DNA of 10,380 nucleotides, taken from positions 1-10,380 of the forward strand of contig CAZIKB010000178.1 of assembly GCA_964539665.1 (NCBI GenBank), read 5' to 3'. The stretch comes from CAZIKB01 sp964539665 (GTDB taxonomy: Bacteria; Zhuqueibacterota; Zhuqueibacteria; Oceanimicrobiales; Oceanimicrobiaceae). Shown one piece after another: positions 1 to 6,094 of the stretch. The position numbers were made by a program, and so were the translations under genes. Every line of letters begins with the position of its first letter. Positions within the stretch are counted from its first letter, which is position 1. The notes below the pieces were generated by a model. The model saw nothing but the letters and a program-made list of their open reading frames with translations. It was not told the origin of the DNA and did no database searches.

Positions 1-35
1 TCTTAATGTACGTGTATTAATATAGGAGTCATATT

Positions 36-563
36 ATGTCTACTCGACAAAAAGTAACATTGACATTGATTTGTGCACTTGTGCTATTGGTATTTGCATC
101 TACTGATTCTACGGCACAACAAATTGGTTTCAAAGGAATTGGCGGACGGCTCGGATTGGTAAGCTCTGGAGGTAGTACTATTATTTTTGGTGTACACGCC
201 AACCTGGGTGAAATAATTGAAAATCTTGTAATATTCCCAAGCATTGATTATTGGTCGAAAAACAATACAGGTGTATTTAGTATCAATGGTAATGTCCGAT
301 ACTATTTCCCCACAGGGGGGAATATTGATTTTTTTGCAGGTGGTGGCTTAAGTTTAATGAGATGGAGTTGGGATGGTTATGATACCGGACTTGGAACAGT
401 TGGTGGAGGGTCTGATATTGACTTTGGGCTTAATCTGTTAGGTGGTGTGGACATTCCAGTTCAGGATAATTTGGTTGCTTCAGCAAAAATTATCTTCAAT
501 ACACATGGTGACCAGCTAAAAATCATGGGAGGTATTACATTTTTATTAGGCGGTTCGGAATAA
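36..563 (+). CDS. Small exported outer-membrane beta-barrel-like protein, copy 1
   Basis: This is a 175-residue protein with a clear signal peptide: a basic start, a hydrophobic core at about residues 8-21, and a probable cut after Ser-Thr-Ala near residue 27. The mature part is rich in Gly, aromatic residues and alternating polar/hydrophobic stretches, as in small 8-strand outer-membrane barrels. The start is ATG 36, with AGGAG at 24-28 seven bases upstream. It is paralogous to the next gene: both share the GFKGIGGR block just after the signal peptide, then LGE(I/L)IENLV and a (Y)YFPT...DFFAG block. It ends in Gly-Ser-Glu rather than the terminal aromatic usual for barrels. A hairpin terminator follows at once, so it is probably a single-gene unit or the end of an operon starting upstream of the window. 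The specific function is unknown; the barrel call is inferred from composition and length. Confidence 0.8.
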   Translation: MSTRQKVTLTLICALVLLVFASTDSTAQQIGFKGIGGRLGLVSSGGSTIIFGVHANLGEIIENLVIFPSIDYWSKNNTGVFSINGNVRYYFPTGGNIDFFAGGGLSLMRWSWDGYDTGLGTVGGGSDIDFGLNLLGGVDIPVQDNLVASAKIIFNTHGDQLKIMGGITFLLGGSE

Positions 564-590
564 CATTTTTATAGTATTTAAAAAAAATAT

Positions 591-628
591 AAATAGGCTT
601 TGACTTCGGTCAGAGCCTATTTTGTTTT
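591..628 (+). terminator. Rho-independent terminator after the first barrel gene
   Basis: The left arm at 592-604 pairs with the right arm at 609-621 over 13 bp with one G-U pair. The loop is a TTCG tetraloop at 605-608, and a T-rich tail runs to about 628. It lies 28 bases after the stop at 563. The core at 595-618 recurs in modified form at 1813-1836. Confidence 0.85.
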
Positions 629-636
629 AGTTAGGG

Positions 637-762
637 TTTGACCGAAAACAGCCTCGACATGTCATTCCCGCAGTCTTTTAAGCGGGAATCTACTGCTTGA
701 AATAGGAGATCCCTGCATAAAAGATTGTAGGGTTGACATAAATCTTCGAGTTTTTGGTCAAA
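637..762. repeat. Composite palindromic REP/MITE-like element
   Basis: The outer arms TTTGACCGAAAAC (637-649) and GTTTTTGGTCAAA (750-762) are inverted repeats matching at 12 of 13 positions. Inside are two more hairpins. ATTCCCGC (664-671) pairs perfectly with GCGGGAAT (682-689), and CCCTGCA (711-717) pairs with TGTAGGG (726-732) with one wobble. The GTCATTCCCGC...GCGGGAATC core resembles dispersed intergenic repeats known from many bacterial genomes. Copy number cannot be judged from one window, so the mobile-element reading is inference. Confidence 0.55.
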
Positions 763-831
763 TACAAAATAATTGTATTCAGAGTTTGACTTAAAAATGG
801 AAAATATTCTGTTAATTAATTATCACAAATC

Positions 832-859
832 TTGATATTTTAGGCAGAAAGTTTATATT
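832..859 (+). promoter_or_regulatory. Candidate sigma-70-type promoter for the second barrel gene
   Basis: TTGATA (832-837) and TATATT (854-859) are separated by 16 bases, each matching 5 of 6 consensus positions. The predicted start of transcription would leave a leader of about 45 bases before ATG 912. AT-rich background makes chance matches fairly likely. Confidence 0.4.
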
Positions 860-911
860 TTCAAAAGCTTATAAATAGTCCAATTGTTTAATTGACACAT
901 AAGGAGCTGCC

Positions 912-1439
912 ATGAAAAAAACAGCATTGACGCTAATTTTAACTTTTGTGGTTTTATTTTTTGCTAATGATAATTCTATGGCTCAACGCCTTGGTTTCAA
1001 AGGAATCGGAGGACGTTTTGGTTTTACAAAACCTGAGAATATTGATTTAGCCTTAGCATTTGGGGCTAATGTGCATCTTGGTGAACTTATTGAAAACCTT
1101 GTACTATATCCAGGTGTTGATTATTGGGCTAAATCAAAAACAGAATTTGGCATTAAACAGACTACTAAATCGTTTACAATTAATGGAGATTTGTGCTATT
1201 ATTTTCCAACAGAAGGAAGTGTAGATTTTTTCGCCGGCAGCGGTCTGGCTTTTTCATTTAATAGTGTTGACACACCAGGGAATGATTTTAGTGAAAATGA
1301 TGTTGGCTTAAATTTATTGGGTGGCGTTGATTTTTCATTATCCAAAAATATAGTTGTAACTTTGAAAGCAATATTTTTAATCAGCGATTCCAATGCTTTT
1401 AAGATGTATGGCGGGCTCACATATATCCTGGGTGAATAG
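912..1439 (+). CDS. Small exported outer-membrane beta-barrel-like protein, copy 2
   Basis: This 175-residue protein is a tandem paralogue of the gene at 36-563 and the same length. The signal peptide covers about residues 1-24, with Lys-Lys after Met, a Leu/Phe/Val-rich core and a cut after Ser-Met-Ala. The mature part starts with the shared GFKGIGGR block. Further matches to copy 1 are the LGELIENLV segment, the Tyr-Phe-Pro-Thr turn followed by an Asp-Phe-Phe-Ala-Gly strand, and the (G)LNLLGGVD strand near the C-terminus. The start is ATG 912, with AAGGAG at 901-906 five bases upstream. The two copies differ most in the middle, where extracellular loops of a barrel would lie. No strong terminator follows directly. 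The duplicated hairpin at 1813-1836 lies 373 bases downstream. The ligand or role is unknown. Confidence 0.8.
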   Translation: MKKTALTLILTFVVLFFANDNSMAQRLGFKGIGGRFGFTKPENIDLALAFGANVHLGELIENLVLYPGVDYWAKSKTEFGIKQTTKSFTINGDLCYYFPTEGSVDFFAGSGLAFSFNSVDTPGNDFSENDVGLNLLGGVDFSLSKNIVVTLKAIFLISDSNAFKMYGGLTYILGE

Positions 1440-1761
1440 GGAAAGATTATATCGGCCATTTCATTCATTATGCAATATGACAGCACGGTGCGTTAATCTG
1501 TGAAGAGTCATAACTTCGGTTTTTTATTAAAGCATTTATTAAAAAATCATAAACAACAAAATACAAATCTCCAATAAATGACCTTTCAAAGAAATAGACA
1601 AAATGATTGAAGACAAAAGATTGCATTTTACACTAAAAGTAATTATTTTGTACATAATTATTTTGCCTGATTTGTTTTGGTGAATTATTCTCGGTAGATA
1701 AATTTAAAATGAAGTCCTTGTTGCGTAATAAAAATGATGGAGCCTTTGTATTTGATGTTTG

Positions 1762-1799
1762 TGATTTGTTGCTTGCGCTATAGCGCGTTATGATTTGTT
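1762..1799. promoter_or_regulatory. Palindrome flanked by direct repeats, possible operator
   Basis: GCGCTATAGCGC (1775-1786) is a perfect 12-bp palindrome, GC-rich against a very AT-rich background. It is bracketed by TGATTTGTT at 1762-1770 and again at 1791-1799. The arrangement resembles a dimeric regulator site. A cruciform or a remnant of a repeat element is equally possible. Confidence 0.3.
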
Positions 1800-1810
1800 C
1801 GAAACTATCT

Positions 1811-1845
1811 AAAGGCTTTGGCGGCGGTTAGAGCCTGTTTTTATT
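1811..1845 (+). terminator. Terminator-like hairpin in the leader of the third barrel gene
   Basis: AGGCTTTGGC (1813-1822) pairs with GTTAGAGCCT (1827-1836) across a GGCG loop, 10 bp with three G-U pairs, followed by a T-rich tail (1838-1845). It matches the hairpin at 595-618 at 20 of 24 positions. Its 3' end is only 28 bases before ATG 1865. It may therefore terminate transcription from upstream or act as an attenuator for the gene below. Confidence 0.5.
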
Positions 1846-1864
1846 AAGAAAGGAAGGTAACAAT

Positions 1865-2338
1865 ATGAAAGGAATAGTAAGCTCTCTGATATTTATTAGT
1901 ATTTTATTATCGTTCAGTCAAAGTGTGCATGCACAGGGCGAAGCTGGAAAATTCGGATTCGGTGTATCTGATATTACTGGAACCGGCAATCAAAGCACTG
2001 TATTGACTGGCCGCTATTGGATGATGAGCGCTGTGGCACTTAATGCAGGTTTTGGATTAAAAACGGATGGCAGAAATGCGCTGGTACTTACAGGAGGTTT
2101 TCTCAAGACTATCCTGGAAGGAGAAAGTGTTTATCCCTACATTGGTGGCAAGGTCACCATCACCGCTCAAGAAGCGCCCTTAGGAGATATGGTTTCATTC
2201 GCCGGCTCATTTGGCGCTGAATTTTTTGTTGTGAATAGATTTAGCATTTCAGGTGAATCCCAATTCGTAGTTGAAATAGACAACGAAACATCAGTGAGAA
2301 CTCAGGCTACTTTATCGGTTCTGTTTTATCTCAATTAA
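1865..2338 (+). CDS. Small exported beta-barrel-like protein, third and divergent
   Basis: This 157-residue protein has a signal peptide of about 23 residues: Met-Lys, then an Ile/Leu/Ser-rich core, cut after Val-His-Ala. The mature chain alternates in strands. Examples are a Tyr-Trp-Met-Met segment near residue 51, a YPYIGGKVTI strand near 90-99 and a Phe-Gly-Ala-Glu-Phe-Phe-Val-Val strand. It ends in Leu-Phe-Tyr-Leu-Asn, close to the aromatic C-terminal strand signature of outer-membrane barrels. The start is ATG 1865, with AGGAAGG at 1851-1857. It lacks the GFKGIGGR block of the two upstream proteins, so it is at most a distant relative. The family is not recognised and the barrel call is inferred. 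Confidence 0.75.
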   Translation: MKGIVSSLIFISILLSFSQSVHAQGEAGKFGFGVSDITGTGNQSTVLTGRYWMMSAVALNAGFGLKTDGRNALVLTGGFLKTILEGESVYPYIGGKVTITAQEAPLGDMVSFAGSFGAEFFVVNRFSISGESQFVVEIDNETSVRTQATLSVLFYLN

Positions 2339-2352
2339 GTATTATTCCTTGG

Positions 2353-2509
2353 TAATCTGTCAGTTGTGGTGGAGGAATTATGTGCAAAATCATGGTTTCC
2401 CGAAATTTTTTTGGGAACCACCATATAGATAACTAATAATAACAACAAACTTACTTCACACTGAGAGAAGTCGAAGTATGAGCACAGCCCCACCATAACT
2501 GACATATTA
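2353..2509. repeat. MITE-like element with 20-bp terminal inverted repeats
   Basis: The left end (2353-2372) and the reverse complement of the right end (2490-2509) match at 18 of 20 positions, sharing TGTCAGTT and TGGTGG. Inside, ATGGTTTCCC (2392-2401) and GGGAACCACCAT (2413-2424) form a second imperfect hairpin. A CTGAGAGAAGTCGAAG segment (2461-2476) resembles dispersed intergenic repeats. No open reading frame of plausible composition lies inside, and no target-site duplication is obvious. Confidence 0.5.
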
Positions 2510-2529
2510 CATTTCCCGCGTATTTTCCC

Positions 2530-2558
2530 TTGCAATATTTTCTGAAATAGGTTATATT
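2530..2558 (+). promoter_or_regulatory. Candidate sigma-70-type promoter for the transporter operon
   Basis: TTGCAA (2530-2535) and TATATT (2553-2558) are 17 bases apart and match consensus at 4 and 5 of 6 positions. The site lies outside the inverted-repeat element and about 140 bases before the start codon. Confidence 0.3.
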
Positions 2559-2701
2559 GATTGCCTGTTTTGTAATAATTTGTTACATTAGTCCAACAAT
2601 CCAGTGCTCCATGACTTAAAATATGACACTTCGAAAGATATACTCTTGCTGTAGAAAATAACGGAATCATCGGTATTTGTACGTTAAGAAGAGGGAGAAA
2701 T

Positions 2702-4171
2702 ATGAGTCAAAAAGAATTTTTTTCTTCAAGATGGGCATTGATTTTAGCGGCACTTGGCATGGCTATCGGGACTGGTAATATTTGGCGATTTCCAAGAATT
2801 GTCGCAAAAAATGGCGGTGGCGCCTTTATAATCGCCTGGATTATTTTTTTATTTTTATGGTCCATACCTTTATTAATTTCAGAACTTGCTATTGGTAAAA
2901 AAACCCGATATGGTACAGTTGGCGCTTTTGGTAAATTGTTAGGTAAAAAATATACCTGGATGGGATGTTTTATTGGATTCTGTACTATGGCAATTATGTT
3001 TTACTATTCTGTGGTCACAGGCTGGTGTTTGAAATATTTTTTTGCAGCCGTGAGCGGAGGGCTTTCGGGTGTTGAAGGGATGGCTTACTGGAACCAATTT
3101 TCTTCGTCTTTTTATGAACCCATACTATTCCATTTTTTATCTTTGAGTGTTGGCTCCTTTGTAATTTATCTTGGGGTTGTCAAAGGCATTGAAAAGGCTA
3201 CCAAATTTTTGATTCCTTCTTTGTTTATTTTATTGATAATGGCCACAATTCGTGCATTAACCTTACCTGGCGCCCTTGATGGCTTAAATTTTCTTTTCCA
3301 TCCCGATTGGAGCGCATTGGTAAATTATAAAGTCTGGCTTGAAGCGCTTACTCAGTCTGCCTGGTCAACCGGCGCTGGTTGGGGATTAATTCTAACATAC
3401 GCGGTGTATTTAAAACAAAAGGAAGATATAGTTCTCAATGCCTTTATTACAGGGCTGGGCAATAATTCAGCCTCTATAATAGCTGGATTAGCAATTTTCC
3501 CTGCTGTGTTTGCATTGGCGCCTCTGGTTGGTTTGGCTCCGGAGGAGGTCGTAAAAATTAGCGGTCCAGGTAACACTGGTATGACTTTTATCTGGATTCC
3601 ACAATTATTTAGCCACATGAGATTCAGTTTATTTTTCACGGCAATTTTTTTCCTGGCATTGAGCTTTGCTGCCCTGTCTTCTCTGATTGCCATGATTGAA
3701 TTAGCTACAAGGATTTTCATGGATGCTGGTATGCAAAGAAAGCGGGCAATTCTTTTGGTAGCTGCTACAGCATTTATATTAGGAATTCCTTCGGCAGTGA
3801 ACATGACTTTTTTTGAGAATCAGGATTGGGCCTGGGGTGTAGGGCTTATGGTCAGCGGTTTTTTTATCGCTTTTGCGGTTAATAAATATGGCCCGACGAA
3901 ATTTCGGACAGAACTCGTGAACAGTGAAGGAAACGATATAAATGTCGGGAAGTGGTTTGAATATTTTATGAAATATGTCATACCAATTGAATTTATTGTT
4001 TTATTAGGGTGGTGGTTTTATCAGTCAGTAACCAGTTTTGATCCTGAGGGGTGGTGGCATCCATTTCATGCTTTCAGTTTAGGAACATGCTTATTTCAAT
4101 GGGGATTAGTCATTGGTTTAAGCCTGATATTTAATAATTGGATTTATAAAAAAACAGTCACAGAAAACTAA
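2702..4171 (+). CDS. Sodium-coupled amino-acid symporter, NSS family (MetP-like)
   Basis: This 489-residue membrane protein has about 11-12 hydrophobic segments. The NSS signature is plain in TM1, with GNIWRFP at residues 25-31 followed by NGGGAF at 37-42. Aligned by eye to LeuT, the sodium-1 ligands are present as Ala21, Asn26, Ser222 and Asn254. The sodium-2 site maps to Gly19, Ile22 and the TM8 run Ala323-Ala-Leu-Ser-Ser327. TM6 carries the Thr-Tyr-Ala-Val-Tyr segment. The start is ATG 2702 with GAGGGAG at 2691-2697. The adjoining 35-residue gene is a MetS-type small subunit, so a MetP-like amino-acid importer (methionine or alanine in characterised cases) is the best reading. Substrate cannot be read from sequence. 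The position equivalent to LeuT Glu290 is Ser258, as in chloride-dependent members. Confidence 0.93.
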   Translation: MSQKEFFSSRWALILAALGMAIGTGNIWRFPRIVAKNGGGAFIIAWIIFLFLWSIPLLISELAIGKKTRYGTVGAFGKLLGKKYTWMGCFIGFCTMAIMFYYSVVTGWCLKYFFAAVSGGLSGVEGMAYWNQFSSSFYEPILFHFLSLSVGSFVIYLGVVKGIEKATKFLIPSLFILLIMATIRALTLPGALDGLNFLFHPDWSALVNYKVWLEALTQSAWSTGAGWGLILTYAVYLKQKEDIVLNAFITGLGNNSASIIAGLAIFPAVFALAPLVGLAPEEVVKISGPGNTGMTFIWIPQLFSHMRFSLFFTAIFFLALSFAALSSLIAMIELATRIFMDAGMQRKRAILLVAATAFILGIPSAVNMTFFENQDWAWGVGLMVSGFFIAFAVNKYGPTKFRTELVNSEGNDINVGKWFEYFMKYVIPIEFIVLLGWWFYQSVTSFDPEGWWHPFHAFSLGTCLFQWGLVIGLSLIFNNWIYKKTVTEN

Positions 4172-4187
4172 CCTTTTGGAAAAAGGT
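4171..4187 (+). other. Short intercistronic hairpin between transporter and small subunit
   Basis: ACCTTTT (4171-4177) pairs with AAAAGGT (4181-4187) around a 3-base loop, starting on the last base of the transporter stop codon. The sequence after it is only weakly T-rich. It may stabilise or partly terminate the upstream message and so set the ratio of the two subunits; this is inference. Confidence 0.35.
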
Positions 4188-4212
4188 CAGCTTTTAAATT
4201 GAGGGAAAAATC

Positions 4213-4320
4213 ATGACGCTTACTGCTATAATAATGATGATAATCATTCTTGCAATTCTATGGGGTGGTTTCGCATTCACGCTGACAATAGCTTTCAAAA
4301 AGGAATCCGAAAAATTGTGA
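4213..4320 (+). CDS. metS: MetS-type small subunit of the NSS transporter
   Basis: This 35-residue single-span membrane peptide runs from ATG 4213 to TGA 4318-4320, with GAGGG at 4201-4205 seven bases upstream. It starts Met-Thr-Leu-Thr-Ala, continues with an Ile/Met-rich hydrophobic helix, then a Leu-Trp-Gly-Gly-Phe motif (residues 16-20), a second hydrophobic half and a charged KKESEK tail. This is the pattern of the MetS family, small partners of NSS transporters defined with Corynebacterium MetPS. The Trp-Gly-Gly motif in mid-helix is characteristic. It lies 41 bases after the NSS gene, in the expected order. Its 3' half overlaps an in-frame 5' extension of holA in another frame, which is not the true holA start. 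Family assignment is by eye but well supported by context. Confidence 0.85.
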   Translation: MTLTAIIMMIIILAILWGGFAFTLTIAFKKESEKL

Positions 4321-4322
4321 AA

Positions 4323-5318
4323 ATGAATTATTATGAATTCCTAAATCATATAAAAAAAGGAAAGTTTCTCAGTGCTTATTTACTATGTGGGTCAGAGGAC
4401 TATCTTTTAGAGGATTCACTTAAGAGGCTGATTGACGCTGTGGTGGAGCCGAACACCCGGGATTTTAATTTCGATCTTTTTTACGGGAATGATGTTGACG
4501 GCGGAAAAATAATTGATGCTGCAAATGCCTATCCAATGATGGCTGAATCACGGGTGGTTGTGGTGAAAGATTTACATAAATTAGCCATAACCAGTTTAGA
4601 AATGTTGAGTAAATATGTGGAAAAACCTGCCCAAAGCACTAAATTAATTCTAATCGCGGATAAATTGGATGGGCGTAATAAGTTCATTTCTAAAATTAAA
4701 ACAAACTCCTGTTATGTCGAATTCAAAACTCTTTATGACAGGCAAATACCAAATTGGATTCAGGGACATCTGAAAGAAAAAAGCTATGATATTTCTCAAG
4801 AGGCATTAATGCTTTTGCAGTCGCGTGTTAGTAATAATTTAAGAGATATCGCGAATGAGTTAGAAAAAGTTGTTTTAAACTTAAATGGCAAAAAGAAAAT
4901 TGAACTGGAAGATGTTCAAAAAGTAGTCGGATTATCCAGAAATTATAGTGTGTTTGATTTAAATGATGCCATTGGGTATAAAGATTTACACAAGGCTTTA
5001 CTTATTTTAAATCAAATGTTAGAGAGCGGTGAATCCCCGACCGGTATTATAGCTATGATTGCACGCCATTTTATAAGTTTAATAAAAATAAAAGGTGCTG
5101 TAACGCAAAAAAAATCTATGAATGAGATGACAGCATTAGTTGGAATCCCATCTTTTTTCATCAATAAAACAAAGGAGATGGCCAAAAATTACACGATAGT
5201 CCAGATGCAACAAATATTTGCATCATTATTGGATACGGATTTAATTTTAAAAACCAGTCAACTTCCATCCCCAATTGCTTTACAGTCTCTGTTAATTCAA
5301 ATAATAAAAAATGAATAA
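4323..5318 (+). CDS. holA: DNA polymerase III delta subunit
   Basis: This is the delta subunit of the clamp loader, which opens the beta sliding clamp for loading at primed sites in the cytoplasm. From ATG 4323 the protein is 331 residues, close to the usual 320-345. The N-terminus FLSAYLLCGSEDYLLED (residues 15-31) is the typical degenerate nucleotide-binding segment. PMMAESRVVVVKD (71-83) corresponds to the beta-clamp-contacting region. Next come an AAA+-like fold and the C-terminal helical collar domain (about 205-331). An in-frame ATG at 4260 would add 21 residues, but these overlap metS and lack family resemblance, so I reject it. The start lies two bases after the metS stop with no close ribosome-binding site, suggesting translational coupling. 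Pairing with a transporter operon is probably incidental. Confidence 0.93.
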   Translation: MNYYEFLNHIKKGKFLSAYLLCGSEDYLLEDSLKRLIDAVVEPNTRDFNFDLFYGNDVDGGKIIDAANAYPMMAESRVVVVKDLHKLAITSLEMLSKYVEKPAQSTKLILIADKLDGRNKFISKIKTNSCYVEFKTLYDRQIPNWIQGHLKEKSYDISQEALMLLQSRVSNNLRDIANELEKVVLNLNGKKKIELEDVQKVVGLSRNYSVFDLNDAIGYKDLHKALLILNQMLESGESPTGIIAMIARHFISLIKIKGAVTQKKSMNEMTALVGIPSFFINKTKEMAKNYTIVQMQQIFASLLDTDLILKTSQLPSPIALQSLLIQIIKNE

Positions 5319-5381
5319 TATTTGCGATTCAGGAATTAATTACAAAGTGAAAATCAGTTGAAATTGCTTTGTTCAATAAAC

Positions 5382-5409
5382 GGAACTTTTTAATACTTAA
5401 CTGGGTTGA
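5382..5409 (+). promoter_or_regulatory. Candidate ECF-type autoregulated promoter
   Basis: GGAACTT (5382-5388) is the classic -35 motif of RpoE-type ECF sigma factors. After 16 bases comes GTTGA (5405-5409), a partial match to the TCTGA-like -10. It sits 22-49 bases before the sigma-factor ATG at 5431, where an autoregulated promoter is expected. The leader would be only about 15 bases, consistent with the absence of a ribosome-binding site. Confidence 0.4.
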
Positions 5410-5430
5410 AAAAATCGGTAGTCAGAATTA

Positions 5431-6027
5431 ATGACAAAGAAAACAAACAGTAATGGTATCCAACCATCTGATGAAGACTTAATTGAAAGATTTCAAAAAG
5501 GCGATCTTTATGCTTTCGATTTGATTGTTAAAAGATATAAAGATCAGCTATTAAATTTTATTTATCGGTTCGTTGGCAGTCAGGAAGAAGCAGAAGATAT
5601 AATCCAGGAAACTTTTCTGCGAGTTTACCGAAAACGTAAGGCGTACAAACGCATTGCAAAATTTTCTACGTGGATTTATACTATTGCGGGTAATTTAGCG
5701 AGAACGGAGTTGCGGCGACGAAAACGCCGAAAGTTGTTTTCTGTTACAGATATGGGCTACGAAGACCGGGATTATGAAATCTCTGACGAAGACTTTAATC
5801 CAGAAAATCAGGTTGATGGCATAATCCAGGAAGAGATCATTCAAAAGGAAATAGCTATGTTATCTCCGAAATTTCGGGAAGTGATTATCTTACGTGATGT
5901 GCAGGAACTTTCATATGAAGAGATTAGTACAATCATCAAAGTTCCAATCGGCACTGTGAAATCACGAGTTAATCGAGGGCGTTTAAAGTTGCAAAGTCGA
6001 TTGAAATTTCTGATGAAAAAAAAATAA
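5431..6027 (+). CDS. ECF-family RNA polymerase sigma factor (RpoE-like)
   Basis: This 198-residue alternative sigma factor directs RNA polymerase to stress or envelope-response promoters. Region sigma-2 spans about residues 14-100: an Asp-Leu-Ile-Glu-Arg start, the core-binding AEDIIQETFLRVYRK block (54-68) and the promoter-melting FSTWIYTIAGNLARTELRRR block (78-97). An acidic linker (about 108-128) follows. Sigma-4 (about 140-192) contains the LSYEEISTIIKVPIGTVKSR helix-turn-helix (160-179). There is no sigma-1 or sigma-3 domain, as expected for the ECF class. ATG 5431 has no Shine-Dalgarno sequence. The next gene, 67 bases on, encodes a zinc-finger anti-sigma factor that should hold it at the membrane, and an HtrA-like gene follows. 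Its exact ECF group is not determined. Confidence 0.95.
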   Translation: MTKKTNSNGIQPSDEDLIERFQKGDLYAFDLIVKRYKDQLLNFIYRFVGSQEEAEDIIQETFLRVYRKRKAYKRIAKFSTWIYTIAGNLARTELRRRKRRKLFSVTDMGYEDRDYEISDEDFNPENQVDGIIQEEIIQKEIAMLSPKFREVIILRDVQELSYEEISTIIKVPIGTVKSRVNRGRLKLQSRLKFLMKKK

Positions 6028-6094
6028 TATATTAATTTTATGCCGAAACTATAAATATATAGAAGTGAAGGAAAAATGATTTAGGGAGTTGCCT

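Larger units (their letters stand above)
564..911. other. Non-coding gap between the two barrel paralogues
   Basis: This 348-base gap holds no credible gene. It contains, in order, the terminator of the first gene (591-628), a palindromic repeat element (637-762), and an AT-rich stretch with a candidate promoter at 832-859 for the second barrel gene. Confidence 0.7.
1440..1864. other. Non-coding gap before the third barrel gene
   Basis: No gene is credible in these 425 bases. They contain a spaced direct repeat of TAATTATTTTG (1640-1650 and 1655-1665), a 12-bp perfect palindrome (1775-1786) flanked by direct repeats, and a terminator-like hairpin (1813-1836) just upstream of the next start codon. 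I see no convincing promoter. Confidence 0.6.
2339..2701. other. Non-coding gap with inverted-repeat element and candidate promoter
   Basis: No gene is credible in these 363 bases. The first half is an inverted-repeat element (2353-2509). The second half holds a candidate promoter (2530-2558) and a leader of about 140 bases ending in a GAGGGAG ribosome-binding site (2691-2697) for the transporter. Confidence 0.65.

Noticed and set aside
1499..1527. Terminator after barrel gene 2 near GAAG...CTTCGG and a T run
   Set aside because: The stem is only four base pairs, too short to support a terminator call.
1640..1665. Direct repeat TAATTATTTTG as a CRISPR or iteron array
   Set aside because: There are only two short AT-rich copies 15 bases apart, with no further units or associated genes.
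2335..2670. Reverse-strand open frame of 111 codons
   Set aside because: It covers the inverted-repeat element and the promoter region, has no ribosome-binding site and its Cys/Asn/Ser-rich translation resembles no protein family.
3352..3804. Reverse-strand open frame of 150 codons inside the transporter
   Set aside because: It is antisense to a well-supported NSS gene, and its composition mirrors the hydrophobic codons of that gene.
4260..4322. Upstream in-frame start for holA at 4260
   Set aside because: The extra 21 residues overlap metS in another frame and have no family counterpart; ATG 4323 gives the standard delta N-terminus.
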